This document shows, in pieces, positions 35,566 through 50,027 of a stretch of DNA of 64,000 bases. Every line of letters begins with the position of its first letter. Position 1 is the first letter of the stretch. The stretch is from Casuarina equisetifolia. Its lineage: Eukaryota > Streptophyta > Magnoliopsida > Fagales > Casuarinaceae. The DNA lies in the NCBI GenBank assembly GCA_028551475.1, contig CM052355.1, positions 1,116,001-1,180,000 of the forward strand. The letters are read 5' to 3'. The translations under genes and the position numbers were made by a program. Under the pieces are notes generated by a model. The model had not been told where the DNA came from and ran no database searches. It saw only the letters and a program-made list of their open reading frames with translations.

Positions 35566-36948
35566 CTACTCAGTTGATTTCCTCTTCTTTCCAAGGATGG
35601 AAGCTTTTTGAAATCTGGGGCCACCCATCCGCCACTTCTTGAAGGCAGCCATTGACGATTGAGCTTCCTCATACACTGAAATGTGTATAACCAAAGACTA
35701 TAAATGTAAACAATACAAGTAGGTGGGGGGGAGGGAGTAGCAAATATGCTTAAACATGAAGAAATGAATCTCACAATTGGTTTCTTCTTTTGTCAAAATT
35801 GTCAAGCACTTGGAAGCCGCTGGAAATACTGCAGTGTGAGCCTTGGTGAGGACTTCCTTGTACCTGCTCTTAAATGCAGACAAGAGCAGAGGTCCAATGG
35901 TTCTAGCACCGACGCTGTCCATCAAAATGAAAAGAAAATTCATGTTTTCGAGTAGTGCAACTTAAAGCATACTCTAATGCGTTAAGCATATGAAAGCAAG
36001 AAAGGACGGGTGCTGTGAGAGACTGACAATGGTGCTATCTTGCATCCAAATTCGTAGAAGTATGGACATTGAGACCTAAGATCCACACATGCAGAATCAG
36101 CCTGGATTTCTAGCCTTGTCCTGTCGTAAAACAAAAACACAAGTAGTTATAGGTACATTATCTGGTTATGGGTAAGACACTGCATGAAACTAGTGCATGG
36201 ATTGGCAATAATACAAAGGGGTCAGTTCCGCTAAGTGCGTCGAGGGCTCAGAATATAGGTACGTTATCTGGTTATGGTTATAATTTGGAACTGCCAGAAA
36301 CTTGATTTATTAGAAAGAGACATAGATGGATGCATAAAATTAGAGATCTACAAATGAGATGTCAGAGCATAACATCAGGTTGAATTTTGGCATCCTAGAC
36401 CAGAGTTTGGCAATAAGGTTCCAATCCCTGTACAAGTCCACCAGCATACAGCAAGCAATCTGAGTCTCCTTCAACTCAGTCCTCACCATCCTCTCAGATA
36501 AAACTTTCCAAAGAGACATCATAAATTACAAAGATCAGTTATGATCATTACTGTTGATTGAAACAAGAGGGGACATTTATTGTTACTGCTTGTCGCAGTT
36601 GTAACTCATGAGCAAGCCAGAAAGGCAGCTCTACCTTAGATCCCACTTCAACCTGGAAAACACACCCAATAAATTGTCAGAAATAGCAAGTCAAGTGACC
36701 ACCACTCCCATGCAGATACTGTCATGATTGAACTTACACAATCTGTCTCGGAACTGGGATCAATTCCCACACCACTTGCTGCCTTTTGGAATATGGCTGA
36801 GACAACCTGGAAGCACAGTCGCAACATCCATAATGGTATTAGAATGAGATATTGGAAAAGCTGGGAGCAAGGCTATTCCCCAAAGGATGACACAGGTGTT
36901 AACCTCTTCCTCTGTAATAATATCATCAATGTCATAGTATTTTGCCAT
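35566..36948 (-). CDS. PSF3: GINS complex subunit PSF3
   Basis: PSF3 is one of four GINS subunits; with CDC45 and MCM2-7 it forms the replicative helicase at origins and forks. Six exons: 36904-36948, 36738-36806, 36552-36652, 36028-36120, 35775-35914 and 35566-35675, giving 185 residues, the normal plant size. Landmarks are MAKYYDIDDIITEEE at the start, VGSKVELPFWLAHELQLRQA (the conserved PFWLA segment), IQADSACVDLRSQCPYFYEF, TIGPLLLSAFKSRYKEVLTK and the C-terminal SSMAAFKKWRMGGPRFQKAS. All introns are GT-AG. A non-coding first exon near 37560-37780 with a GT donor at about 37560 is possible but unproven. Confidence 0.93.
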
Positions 36949-38726
36949 TCTTGGGACCTCTGCCTATTGCTCCTATGGTTTCTGCCTGCTCATACAAGAC
37001 AGTAAGGAGCTTAACGAGGATACAATTGCTGTTTTATGAGCACAAGACCATATACGCAGTGCCAAAACCCACTCCTATCGAATCTGGGAAAACTGCAAGG
37101 AAAATCATAGAAAATATTATAACCAGAAAAATCCAACGGATCGAACATTCTACCAAAAAGAAAGGTTGTTGCTTTAGAGACTGAGATTTTAATCGCAAAA
37201 TCGGTGCTGGTTGGGAATAAAGCCCTTGACTTTTTTTAAAAAAATCCTGGGAATCCAAAGATCACCTAATTTGGATCAAATTCACATATAAGAAAAAGAT
37301 TTGAAAATTTTCCAAAATGCTATATCCCAATTGACGACGAACTTGCAACCTATGCAAGAAACATCAAAGAAAACATTGACACATCAAGTAACCCAATAGC
37401 GAATTAAACACAGCTATAGAACTCGGGTTCAAGCGAGGAAATCCAGCCACAGAGAGCATCAAATTGAAATGAAAAATGAAAAATTTAAAACAAAACCGCG
37501 TAGGTTTAACATTTGAAGTAAGAGAAAAACCCCAGAATACCAAAAACAAAGGACCTTACCGTGACTCAGAAGACGAGAAATTGAGAACACCCACATAAAA
37601 TGAACAGAGAAAACACAATGTTGGATGAAATCGAGCAAGCAGACGTGGAGAATTACCAGAGATTTCTTGTTCCTCTTTTGTTCTGCGGGGAGAGAGTGAA
37701 AGAGGCGCGACGAAGAAAAGGGAGGGAAACTCAAAAGGATATAAAAACCGAGGAAGGGTTTTTTCGACTTTACATCGCTGTCTAGAAATTAAGAAATCTA
37801 GCCGCAGAATTTCTAAAATTTTAATGGTTATTTCTTTGATGTTTGTCATATTTGATCTTACTTTCAGAATCATAAATATTGATATTATTGGAGAAAAAAT
37901 TACAAGAAAATACTTCAAGAATCTTTGTCTATAAAAGTTGTTGATAATTTGTTACAAAATTTTTCGTATATGAACAAATTTTTATTCTGATATAGGTTGA
38001 TTTTACATTTAATATAAACGTGATTATACAATATCAAAATTCATAGCTTTTATATATATAAGATCCTACCATAGTTAATGTTATAGTTAGAATAAATTAA
38101 TCTATAGCTAATCATGATATTTAATTAAGGATCAATTTATTTGGAGCATGATAGCTTGAACACACTTTTTGTCCACTCTCGACCTCTTTGGTCTTTGAAG
38201 CCTATCATACCACAACAAACACCCAATAGGATACACATCAAGATTGGTCAGAACAAGCTTTGAACTTAAGATAATAGATAGCTTTGATATTATATTGTCA
38301 TGCTCCTCGAACATTATACTAAAAGGCCTAAACTTATTGGCTAGTTAAAAATCCATAACAGTTGTTATTTAAGTTCTAAAGACATAACTTCTCTAATTCA
38401 ACAGCGTGTTTCCTTGGCCATGGTTACCAATATAAATACTGCACAAAGAGCAGAAAGCATAAAGGCAACAATGACATCTAGCATGACCATTGAGGCATCA
38501 CGACTTGGCATAAGATCCTGTCGATACAACGCTACCATCTAAGCTTTACAAGAAACAGATTTGATCATAAAAGTAATGGAGTTCTGGTGATCTTCAGAAG
38601 AACAAAACGCAATGAAGAGAACCATCTAAAACCACCACAACCACCCCTATACTTCTCTTCTTGCTTCTGGTTTTCCTGAAAGTCTTATTCAAGATCTTCT
38701 GCATTCTTCAAGTTCTACCAGACAAG
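36949..38726. other. upstream region of PSF3 and 3' flank of the GDSL gene
   Basis: Probably contains the PSF3 promoter and 5' leader. AT-rich sequence lies at 37800-38100. A minus-strand stretch at 38132-38314 looks faintly coding (NLDVYPIGCLLWYDRL) but is too short to name. Confidence 0.35.
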
Positions 38727-41700
38727 CTAGTCCCACTGAATCTCCCAGTAGTAAGTCCACTCCGACGGATTCAACGTTGTCTCTCCATCAGCAGCAACAA
38801 GATCATACGATGAATCCTCTGAAAACTCCGTCGGCATGGATTTCCAGTGGAGTGATGGCTCCCAGTCCCCTTCCTTCAGCACTTTTAGTATCTCTACTAC
38901 AACTATCTTGCTTCCCTCGGCCGATAAATGAATCCCATCTCTGGGGAGAAAGAAAAAGAATAAAACTAACAATGTAATCTTCGATAATTACTCCATTAAA
39001 TCACACGACCTAAGCAAGGTTGATAGCCAAAGCAACTTGGTTGATGACTCGTTTCAAACTAACTTTGAACAAGTTTGATATCTAATCATGTAATGCGGTG
39101 TGTATAAAACATGTTTCGACAATCGAAATGCAGAAGGAAACCGAGGATGGAGACAGCGTGGGATCATGATTTGGTTCCAGCGATCGATGAAACAAAAACA
39201 TTTTATTTGGGAGAACAATCTTAAGAACAAAGCCTAAGGTCTCACAGAAAACCATCAGGACATGCTTCAAAATCTATGACCAAAAGGATTGAAGGACACT
39301 TTTACAATCCAATTGAAGAGTTAGGTGCTCGAGTTTGTTTATTTGTTTTCATGTTTACACATATAAGGCCCGTATCTTCTCCTTGTGTAGTTGATGGAGT
39401 TGGCAGAAAAAAAGAAACAAAAAATTGCAGCTAAGCAAACTTACGTGAAGCAAGCATCCATCCAATCATCTCTTGTTTGAAGTGCAGTGAAAAGATCAAT
39501 GACCTTCACACCCATTTCCTGGCACAGCTTTATACAGGCTTCTGAGTACATTTGGCATAACTCATTTGTTCTAACTAGCTCACTAAAAATATCACTGGAT
39601 TAACAAAGAAAACCAGTATTAGAATTGACATTAGCATTAGAAAGCCAGGAACAACTCACTGAAGATGCACATCAAAGCACCTTGCATTTCCACGAATCTT
39701 GGCCTCGTTGACAGGGGGACAACTTAAGAAAATGATGCGTGTTTTCTCTGAAAGGCTCTGATATTGAAATTTGGAATAGATTATCACTAGCGTAGAGAGG
39801 ATGTCCAATGAAAATATATATACAGCACATTGAAACCAACCTAACATGAATCTACCTTTTTTGACATGAAAAAGAAAGTTACTTCACATATTTCGTTTCA
39901 AGAGATTTGATCTTATTCATTCCTAAAATGAATTCAGTTAAGGCTCTAAGGCTCCATTTCACACAATAAACTTGTCAAAGAATAAAACCAAAAATAATTC
40001 GGTTTCTTCCCTTTGCAGTTCCCTAGAACCAATATAATAGCTTAAACGCACCCCAGGACTACAGGATTCTTTTAACATAAAATCCAAGAATCAACTGAGC
40101 TTCCAGAGTCTATTGACACTTCCAAACAATCAGAGTTCTTATTTTCACGGTCTACTGTCTACAAAGAAACATTTGCTTAACACATGAACATGGAAATGCT
40201 GTAGCAGTCGGTGTGTGAAGAAAATATATACCTGGAGATGAGCTGCAATCTTTCTCATGTTCTCAACATATTCAGGAAGAGGTACATGAGGGCCTAGTCC
40301 AGATGAGTGAGGCCCCATAGAATCATTGCCTCCAAAATAAACGATTACCAAAGAAGGCTGTACAGCAGCATCCTAAAACCAAAAGAATTGTGTTGGGAGT
40401 CAGCATTCTCGCTATAAGAAAATTACAAGAGAGCCTAAGGAACTCATATAGCTGAAAATGTCACCTCCAATGAAAGAAGATTTCCCTCATTGATACCGAG
40501 ATTTAGGGACTAATTATCATACTCAATAATAAAGTTCAGGAACACGTTGGAAGCTATCAATATTGGCACAAGACTGCCATCAACCATGAACGGCAAATGC
40601 AAACTAGAACCCACTCTTTACTGTCTTCTCCAACTTCTGAAGGATTTTCATGATCAGAAGAAAACAGAAGAGACTGATTCAGCCCCCATAAACAACAGGG
40701 TTTTCAGATTCTGATATCTGCATAGACACGTTCAGTACTTTCTGCAACTCTCCTATTAGAGATGGTTGCATGTCCGTCCACATTCCAGTTGACGACTACA
40801 CCCCCAAGTTGCAAATATAAAGGGAGACCAGCAGGTCTAGCGGATAACAGAGAAGTCTTAATATTTAAAAACATCCTGAGATTGACATGCAAAGCTACCA
40901 AATTTCACAAGAGTCTCCATTGTTTGAGACCATCTTGAGCATTATTGATGCTCACTGGTTTGATACTACAAACTGCATCTCTGGCATCATCATGATCCTG
41001 ATAGAATGATCACGTAACAATCTTAAATACAGAAGCTATTTCCACCCGAAGTACAATACCTTTGGAAAAACTCGATCAAGGACCTGAAGTGCACGTCTTG
41101 AATTCCACCCAAAGTAACCCCGGAGCAAAATGTCTGCCTGCAATGAATCACGTACAAAATAAGAATTAAACATGGAGATCAACGAGATTTCAGACACTCA
41201 TCAACTTCTCACTGGGTTTACTTCAAGTGGCTCTTTCTATGTTCTAAGAACGAAGCAAACTAGTACTCCTTACAATGACCTCCAGACAATCCAGATGTTG
41301 ATTGCAACCAAGAAAAGGCATAAATCTAAACACGAGTCTCCTATTCGAAAAGTGACAAAATCAGATCCAAGAAATGTTGGCCATTGGAGTAAAACTGACA
41401 TTTACTAAACTTAGAGCTCATTATGAAAAAAAAAATTTCGAGGTTCAAAGCATGGTGCGACAGCCGAAAAATGACTTCTTTGCCTCGAAATCGACCGGAC
41501 TGAGCCTCATCTATATACCTTACTCCAATTATATGAACCCCTTTAGGTTAAAAGTTGAGTAAGATAACTATATACTAACAACCCATCAAACCCAAATTCT
41601 TAACAGAACTAAAATCAGCATCCCCATAGCCATTCCAACACCAAAATGGTTTTCTTTTCATCATACAACAAAGGATATCCTGCAACACGAGATAAAGCCT

Positions 41701-41939
41701 ATAATATGAACAAGGATCAACCAAACTCGCGACCTCAAGAACAGATTATCCCTAGCCGGATTCTTGTCATGCACAAGGCACATAAACCAACACGGAATTA
41801 AACCACACAAACAAGCAAAAGACTGTACTTTGCGAGCGTAGATGTCAGCAAGCGCAGCGCCCCAACCGCCATGGCCAAAGCTTAGTTGGACTATGGACGA
41901 TCCGAATAGAACGAACTGAGGTCTCGCCGGTCCTACCAT
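38727..41939 (-). CDS. CPRD49: GDSL esterase/lipase of the CPRD49 / isoamyl-acetate-hydrolase type
   Basis: SGNH hydrolase that cleaves small or acyl esters; natural substrates in plants are poorly known. Six exons: 41829-41939, 41060-41137, 40232-40372, 39681-39757, 39445-39594 and 38727-38940, giving 256 residues, full length for this subfamily. Block I is PQFVLFGSSIVQLSF (catalytic Ser in GSS; this subfamily has GSS for GDS). Next come RGYFGWNSRRA (Gly block), VIVYFGGNDSMGPH (Asn block) and DGIHLSAEGSKI with the Asp-His pair. There is no signal peptide, unlike the large secreted plant GDSL family, so it is probably cytosolic. I chose the ATG at 41937-41939 because relatives begin MVGP(A/S)RPQ; an in-frame ATG at 41963 would add eight residues. 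The name CPRD49 comes from a dehydration-induced cowpea relative. Confidence 0.92.
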
Positions 41940-44698
41940 GTCTCTCCGAAACGCTATCTCCACAACAACCCGACACCGTCCACGCCCACTTGCTGGCTGG
42001 ATTCCTCTCAGCCGAACGCAAATTCCTAAACACTGTTCTCAGACAGTATTTATGTCCCTTTACGGGAAATGGGTCTTTATATTTCCTCAAGCGCGGAGAG
42101 AGAATCAAGCTTGCTTTTCCATAATGACGATGAGGCAGCTTCCAAGTGCGTAGAACGCCGTTGGCTTTTAGATTACCAAAGCGTTGTATCTGCGCAGTAA
42201 CAAACAGTTCACAAAGTACTACGTTTAGGCTTGTAACCCGTGAAATCCATCCTCCATAGTTCCAGGACATCCATGATCAGACCGTAAGATCCCAAGCAAC
42301 GTCAATTTAATAAGAACAGTATAGTACATAACAGTAGTTGGGAGACATCATCTAATAGAACCAAGCATGACAAGATTGAGAGTGTAGCGAGCTTTTACCG
42401 GTGCACTCTTCCGCAGTTGACAGAAGCATTAATTGCTGGCGACGAGAACCCAAAAGCTGAGGAAAATAAAAATGGAAGAACCCAAAAGCATCAACGCTGA
42501 GTGCACCTGGCGAGGACACGACGCAAACTAACAGGTTGGGTACCTAACCGGAGCTCCATCATCAATGAAACTTATTACACAGCCGGCTGAGCCTCTTGAG
42601 TGCCCGATCCTCGATATCATCGCTCATATTTATGTGAGAGTAGCTGGGAGCACCAATGCATCACTCTTTTCGCGGCTGGAGAACTACTTTTCTTCTGTCC
42701 AAATTTGATAAATGAGTGAAAAGCAGAGGACCCCAGCTATTCGATGAGGTTGAAAAGTAAACAGTCCCAAGACCTACCACAGCCACAGAGAACGATATCG
42801 CCCTCCCTGTAAGGAGTTTGGTCCTTCCTTTCAGGACGATCATTGCTTATAAGGTTTAAATAACTGACAAGTTAGAATAAATATTTTTCATTTAATCTTT
42901 TTATGTCACATTTGGCTGATATCAAAGATTGAATTATCAATTTATAGTATTCTCTCTTCTTAATTTTTCATTTTCAAGAAATGGAAACCCAATGTAATAA
43001 CCCTTTTCATGTATTCAATAAATTGTATCAAAGTTGTTGTATTATTTATAAGAAATGTTATATATCTCATTTTTAAGTTATTTTTTTAATTAAGATTTAA
43101 ATAATATAAAATATTTATTATTTTATCCTAGTACGTCTTTTCAAGATTACTATAGCTCAAAGTCTTTGTAATAAAAATAAGATAGTCTATTGTTATATAT
43201 TTTATCAATTAACATATAATTCAATTGACAGTTCGTTCGTGTCATTTAAAACTAAAACTTTTAAGTTTGACATAAAAAATTTCTAAAACCCTATTTATCT
43301 AACAAAAGAACATATTTTATTTTAAAGTTCATTCTCAAACTTCACTAAACATATTTAAAATAATTATTTTATATTGTCTTTATATTTTCTTTCAATGTCC
43401 AAGATCTTTTTCCATTTTTAATAAAGAGGTGATATTTCTCACGGGTAATGTAAGCCTCGTGGCAAGACTACTGCAATTGTCCCATTTTGACAACATGGGA
43501 TGTCCCGGACCTCCTTGGGGAGGATCAGACCTGGTTGTCTGTTCCAAGGTAGGGAAGGGCGAAAGAGACGGGAAAAGGCAAAGCTAAAAGAATTTGACAG
43601 AGTTTGGCAAGTAGGCACAACAAACATTTTCAGCTACTACGTAGGCTGTGCCCTCTCTGCTGTCTGCCATTGATGATGGTCAGTAACTACCAAGAAACTG
43701 TTGGTTGGTCCACCGGTAACATGAGAGTAGGCAGAAATGCATCCAAGTAGCAGAATATCACATAAACATGTCGCCTTCATGAATTAGTTGATGACAGGAA
43801 GTTTAACGTGGAGTGTTCCCAACACGAAGGCGACTTGTTTCTGTTCTGGAATAGGGCCAAGCCCTATTTTATACATAAGAGCCAGGAGGGACACTGATAT
43901 AGTGGTGTGCCACCCGGGAAAAGGGACGGCTTAGTTGTTACGAATCTAAATATTATTATCTTTTTGGGTCAGACCTTCAAAAAAGATGTAGTATGCAAAA
44001 TATCACGAAAAAAGAAAAAATCCCATATTAGAAAGTAAAAGAAATTCTAGTCATTGATACAGGTTTGGCTATTTTTCTTATTGAATTGGCCATTTAGAAA
44101 GAAGCTCGGGTTTATAACAAGTAATATCATATCTTATCCATGATCTCACCTGATGACTTCCACCTTGTGCCCCTTGATGTGTGGGACAGTTGGAAAAAAC
44201 CCACCCAAATAAAACAATGAGATATCCTGGGCATACAAATAGGCACCATTACTCTTCTCATCAAATTAACCTTTATACCTGATGTTTTCTCTGCTGTTTT
44301 GTTTCATAGGCACACTCCTAATTCATTAATCCATAAAGTGAAATGAATAGCTAGAAGTTTCAATTTCTAAGATCATTTGTATAAATAACTAGAACTCTTG
44401 TAATATTTCATTATTCGGTCACAAAAATATCCTTATTACCCCATTGATGGGAGTTGACCACAGATTCTCCTCAGGACCTGAAAAACAATTTGTGCCCAGG
44501 GAAATGGAAAAAAATCACTCTGTTTGTTTCTTTTATATTTCTCTACAACTAAAAAATAAAAAATTAATCTGGCAATCCGCAATCAAGGGCCCTACAAGTA
44601 GATGGTTGAGATTTGACCACGGATACAAAGAATGTATTAGCCTATTTTTCTGTGGGCGAAATTGGAAGGAGAAGAAGAATTTTCAATTTTTGGTTTAA
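41940..44698. other. intergenic region between GDSL and ABC1K genes
   Basis: Contains the GDSL promoter side and the 3' flank of the ABC1 kinase. AT-rich at 42840-43430 and GC-richer at 43440-43920. No gene recognised. Confidence 0.4.
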
Positions 44699-45726
44699 TC
44701 AACACAAAGCCTTCCTGAGTTGTAGAAGCCAAAAGGCGATCCGCATTCCAAAGAGTCGAGCTTCCAACAAGATTTCATCCAACCAGGCATTCACTAAACA
44801 TAATAGTGATTTGCTTTGCAACAATTTTGCCTCAATGACTGCCTCAGATGAGACCTTCCCAATGATGAAGAACGTAAGTGGAGAAGATCCCTGCAACTGT
44901 TCAAGAAACATTTCACTTGATAAAGTGTTTGCTATTTACCTTGCAATACAACTATGAAAGAAAATGAGCCGGGACTATGTACTTTTTCGTGATCCTTGCA
45001 TTTAAGTGGTCTATTCTGCACAGTCGAGCTTCAACTCATGGTTGTGCATGACAATTTTGACAGGATTATATACGTCTATATATGGTAAAGGACGCTCTTT
45101 AACAACTCAAGTACCCATGTTGCACAAAGGTTTGAATCTAACCAGTCACAGAGACTGGCGGAACTTTTGACTAGGAAGACTAACCTAGTGAAACTGCAGC
45201 CACCATGATGTACCAAGAACCTCATTTACAGGAGGAACTTCTTTGGAAGAATAATAAAGAAGTACCTAAATTCCTGAGCCTAGACTAGAATAGTGTTTGT
45301 GTTCAAAAACAGATAGTTGGAAATCATTCTCTGTTTGATTAGGCTTCACCTGTAGTACTTTAGCTCTTCAAGTAAACAGAAACGACTTCCACTGAAATAA
45401 AGATCTCGGTAAAATAATGTGCAATAAAGAGGTAGTAGTATATACATACCAGAGAATCATTAACAGTTCGTAAACAATCATTTGTCTTCAGCATCAACAG
45501 GATTACACGTGGCAATCTCCTCAAAAGTTCTGAGATTTGATGGAAATACTGAGAAGCATACATCTGAAGACAAAAAGGCAGGTATGGTCAAGCGATAAAT
45601 AACATCTAAGGCTGAGTAATACAAAGCTTGGCATCATAGGAGGTCCCTTTTGGTGAAATAATAGACTGCAAAGAAATATTGCAACATTTCATTTTCCTCC
45701 TTTTTTCTACTTCTTTTTTAAGGGGT

Positions 45727-45763
<37 letters not shown>

Positions 45764-48700
45764 GAGAGAGTGAGAAGTATATCGTTTACTCAGCATGTAA
45801 ATCTGGCGTAAAATCTTAGAAACGTAAACAGTTAGAAGGGAAAGATTGCTTGAGCAGAAGGTCACCTGTAGCTCTGAACGGTCATTATCATCGCCTTGGA
45901 CAACTAGATGATCAACAGATGAGTCAACAACCTTATTCCATGGTCTCATGGTAAGAATCCCTGCAAACAGTGCATATAAATCCTCCCCAGCACCCAATTT
46001 TACACTATTTTCCTTTATTGCTTTAGCATCAGCAAATATCAAGGCCTGCAAGAAATTTTATATAAGGAAGAAGTAACTTGCTTCAAACAGGAAACTAGAT
46101 GATTGGAAGACAATTTCTAATGAAGCAATGGATACCTTCCAGAGTGATGCATAGCTGGTCCTTGTATTGAAGTCAAGTTCTTTGTACAACCCATGGTCTA
46201 GAAGTATCAATTGTGGTTTCTTCTTGCCTATGTTGAGAACGGAAAAGTGAATATTGAAATCCACATGCAGTATTTTCTAAAACCAACAAACACGTAGGGA
46301 AAAAACATGAAATTTGTGGAAAAGAATACACATGCCAACAGGATGAAGTAGATGAAATCAAGGGTCATAAAATGAACTAAGAATTCTCTATAGGTACATG
46401 AGACAACTACTAAAATAGGCAACTTGTGCTTGGATTGGCTAGGCTTTATGTTTTGAATATTTCCTATCTAAGTCTTTCTTAATCTAACCATTCAAATTTA
46501 CTTTATTTGCTATGAAGAGTAATCAAATATCCTATAGGGACCATGACTAGCATGTAGTGGAGAAGTATAAGAATATCAAGTAAACATGTCCGTGGTCTTG
46601 TCCATGGCAACAAGAAGGATAGCTAAGTGGTATGAAGTTTTAGAACTTGAGAAACAAGCGTTTATTAGTCACATCATATCATCTTAGAACAGTAAGAACT
46701 GGAGAGAATATAAATAAAATTTCTTCATCCTTCAATTTAGTATGTTAAAATCCCAACTTTCATTGATAAATCCAACCGTCTCTCAGGTCATCTGTAATAA
46801 CAAACAGGATCTTGTTTAACTGTTAAGAGTTATGACTATAACACAAACATCATGCGATGAAGAGCTCACTATGAATACATATAGTTGAAGAATCAAATTC
46901 CTAAGGGATTACAGTTGCAGCTAAATGCAATCTCAGCAGAATCCTTCTCGTTCACAAGTTTCAAAAGCATTGTTATAACATAATAATCTAAGGGCAATTA
47001 TCTGCCCACAGTGACTACAATAATCGAAGCCAGAATGGCACCATCCAGATGAGCTCGTGGTTTGGTCTAGTCAGGTTTGCAGCTGCATGGATAATATTTA
47101 TAACTTGAAATACCTTAGAACTAAAAATATCCTCCAAAAGGTAATTTAATATACAGAGAAGCCTCACCCAGAATGCTGCTTTTGCTACTGGGCAAAGGGC
47201 GTATTAGCACATTGGCAGCATGCGGGTCACAATGGACAAACCCGTGTCTGAACATCATCTCAGCAAAGGCTTGACTAACCTGCATTAAGTACAAGTAGTA
47301 GTGGCTTTAGCCTTTTGACTACATCTCTATAAGGCAAATGCAATCATCCTCACTTAAGAAAGCAACTTCTACAATCCTCCCATTAACTTACTAGTTTTGC
47401 AACTTCATTTGGCTGAACTCCAAGTCGCTGGATAGTCTTCACATCATTTACTTGGGCACCGTCTATAAATTCCATGGTCAACAACTTTGACGTACTTAAA
47501 TTCCAATAAACCTTCGGAGCATAGACATATTCTGCAATATGAGGAGATAGCTTGTGAAAGTTATCCATGCATTTCTCACTGTTCTTTGCCTCAACCAAAA
47601 AATCCAGCTCCTGATGACCATGATATTGATGATTAAATGACAATACAACCACAAAAGAATTAATATACAATACAAAGTTTGACATAAGAGAAGTCACAGA
47701 TAGATTTGTAGATTAAAGTTTCCACTTCCCCAAAGCAACAATAGGGTACCAAGCAAAAAGATTTAGCACCAAACTTGGGGTTTTGCTTGGCACGTCTTAA
47801 GTTTTGTCAAATATGTAGAGGAAAAGCAATCTTGTTTAAAACACAACCCAAAGAAAAATTACAAGTACCAAATCGGATAATAAGCCTCAAGGAGATGCCT
47901 TTTGCATTCAAATGATATATCTTCCGCAGACTAGTTATATTTATGCTAGTCGAGTTATAAAAATAAATAAATAAATAAAAACCCAAAAAACCGCATTTTT
48001 CTTCCATCTACTTCAAAAGGAAGGAAAAAATGTTTTGATTTCTGCAAAACCCTTTTCATGGTGTGAAAATAAGATGAAAAAATTAAAAAAGATGATCTCA
48101 CAGAATTAGGTCAAATACCTTAGTTAGAATTTTACTACAAAAGGAAGATAAATGTATAACAAACAGAAGGAAAACCACTTATAGCCAGACAAACAGTGAA
48201 AGAATTGTAGTTAAAGCAACTTGCCTTGGGTACACTTTCACGAATTTCATCAACCAACCACCTGAATAGGAAAGTCGAGAAGAGTTCAGTAGAAATCACC
48301 AGTTCAAACCAGAATAATTCCTACTAAATAATACACAACATTAGATGTTTTAGGTACTCTACATATATATAGAGTAAGGAACCTCTATCCCAATGTTTTT
48401 TGCATATATAAAACAGGAGGCCTGTAACATGGTAGGAATGCTGAAGACCCAGAGGATCTCCACCTAAACCCCATTGACAGCTTGGGACACATATCTTTGC
48501 ACCAGACTTTGGCACTCACACCTAGATGGTCTCTACTAATTTTCTTATAATCTAGAACCATTGAGAACACAAAAAAGGAACAATACTAGTACCTGTAATC
48601 AAAAGAAGGAAAAAACCGATGTATAGTGTTCACAATAAAATCTACAGTCGCCTGATCTGCTACTGCAGTGTCGGTCATGTGAGTGTGCTGAACCTGAATA

Positions 48701-50027
48701 TGAGAAATTATTTGGATATGGGTAGGTAATCCACATAAGAACCACAACAAGCATTTCAAACAAGATCTAAATGAAAATTTGGCTCCACCTATCATTAACA
48801 AATTATATTTAAGTTTAATGTCACAACAAAATAAACCTTCACAGCAACTTTCTGGCCCTCATGGGTGCGAGCAACATGAACTTGTGCAAGAGAGGCACTT
48901 GCTATTGGGGTAGGATCGAATTCAGAAAACACCTGCCAATGAAAGGGCCTAATTAAGTGGGCCAATATTGTTCCTTTAAACAAACAGAGTACGATAACCA
49001 TAAAACAGACCAATGATTAAGATGCAAGTAAAAAAATCCATGTATTAGAAAAAATCAAAGAATTTATGACAAATGGAATAACCCAGACATAAATCTTCCA
49101 AAAAGAGCACATTGCTGCTTACTTGCATACACTGATCATATGAAGAAATTTTGAGAAACAAAATTGAAACAGAAATTACTTACTTTCTCTGGTGTGTTCC
49201 CAAGCTCTTTCCTGAACACTTGACATACTTGATCATATGAAGAAACCGGACATTTATTCAGCATAGACTCCCTCATAATCTGCACATACTCTTGAGGCAC
49301 CAAGTATTCCTGTACAAAGACAGAAACAAGGGTAGGTTTTCATTGCTTGCAACTGAAAACATCATGTAATCAATAAATTTTCTTTCTTTATTTTCTTTTC
49401 TCAATCTTATCAAAAAACCACAGAACTCCCAAAGTCCATTTTTCGTAGACATCAAAGAAATCGTTAGCAGATCAAGAGCATACCAGCTGCCCAATATGTT
49501 GTCCAAGCTTGATATATATTCCTCCATTTCTGAAACACAATTCTTGAAGCTTACGCGCAGACCTCAGGTGAACTTCGTGCTTAACTTTTTCCCTCTCAAC
49601 ACTTCCTTCAGGTAGTGTCAACAGCGAATATTTATAATCTAACAACACGACCAAAAGAATCAGAGCTTGCGTCAAAATCGAAATGCTAAGCCTCCAGTTC
49701 ACAAAATGGACATGGTAAAATCCATAATTCGGACGAAAAGCATAGAATTCATGAGTTCTCAACGTGCGAAAAAAACAGAGACACACACTAAACCCTTTAA
49801 TTGATAAGCCCTAAACCTATGACTAAAACGAAACCCAGCCTACCGAAGACGATGGAGGTGGCCGTTACGGCGTCCCGGTAAAGGCGGAGAGGGACACTGG
49901 TGAAGAGCTTCAGCGTCGTCTCCGGATCGTCCGAGGTGGCAACAGTAGCCGAGGCGCCGCCGACGCAGACGGCGCCGGAGAGCAGCGTCAGCTGCTTTCC
50001 TGTGCGCCAAAGGATCCGCGTCGCCAT
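44699..50027 (-). CDS. ABC1/UbiB-family atypical kinase (ADCK1 type)
   Basis: ABC1 kinases act in mitochondria or plastids in quinone and lipid metabolism. Twelve exons: 49844-50027, 49484-49638, 49184-49309, 48837-48932, 48593-48693, 48225-48261, 47392-47610, 47168-47279, 46136-46227, 45866-46045, 45450-45563 and 44699-44896, giving 537 residues. The basic N-terminus ([12 protein letters not shown]) could be an organelle presequence. Family motifs in order: KxGQ in [12 protein letters not shown], the Ala-rich loop [11 protein letters not shown] that replaces the Gly-rich loop, VAVK with the ATP-contact Lys, [15 protein letters not shown] as catalytic loop, and LLDHGLY in place of DFG. The C-terminus ([20 protein letters not shown]) matches the ADCK1 group. 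Intron 6 has a GC donor (aag then gcaagt). The reading runs L-LQGSSPL across the last intron, which fixes the acceptor at 44897-44898. The exact plant subgroup and organelle are not settled by sequence alone. Confidence 0.93.
45730..45772. repeat. (GA)n microsatellite in an ABC1K intron
   Basis: About 15 GA units followed by interrupted copies, in the intron between exons 10 and 11 of the kinase gene. Confidence 0.95.

Noticed and set aside
41940..41963. Starting the GDSL protein at the upstream in-frame ATG
   Set aside because: Relatives begin with MVGP, and the extra eight residues are not part of the family; kept only as an alternative.
44699..44911. Last ABC1 kinase exon starting at the internal ATG near 44911
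   Set aside because: Splicing to the acceptor at 44897-44898 restores the family reading L-LQGSS; the ATG lies in the intron.
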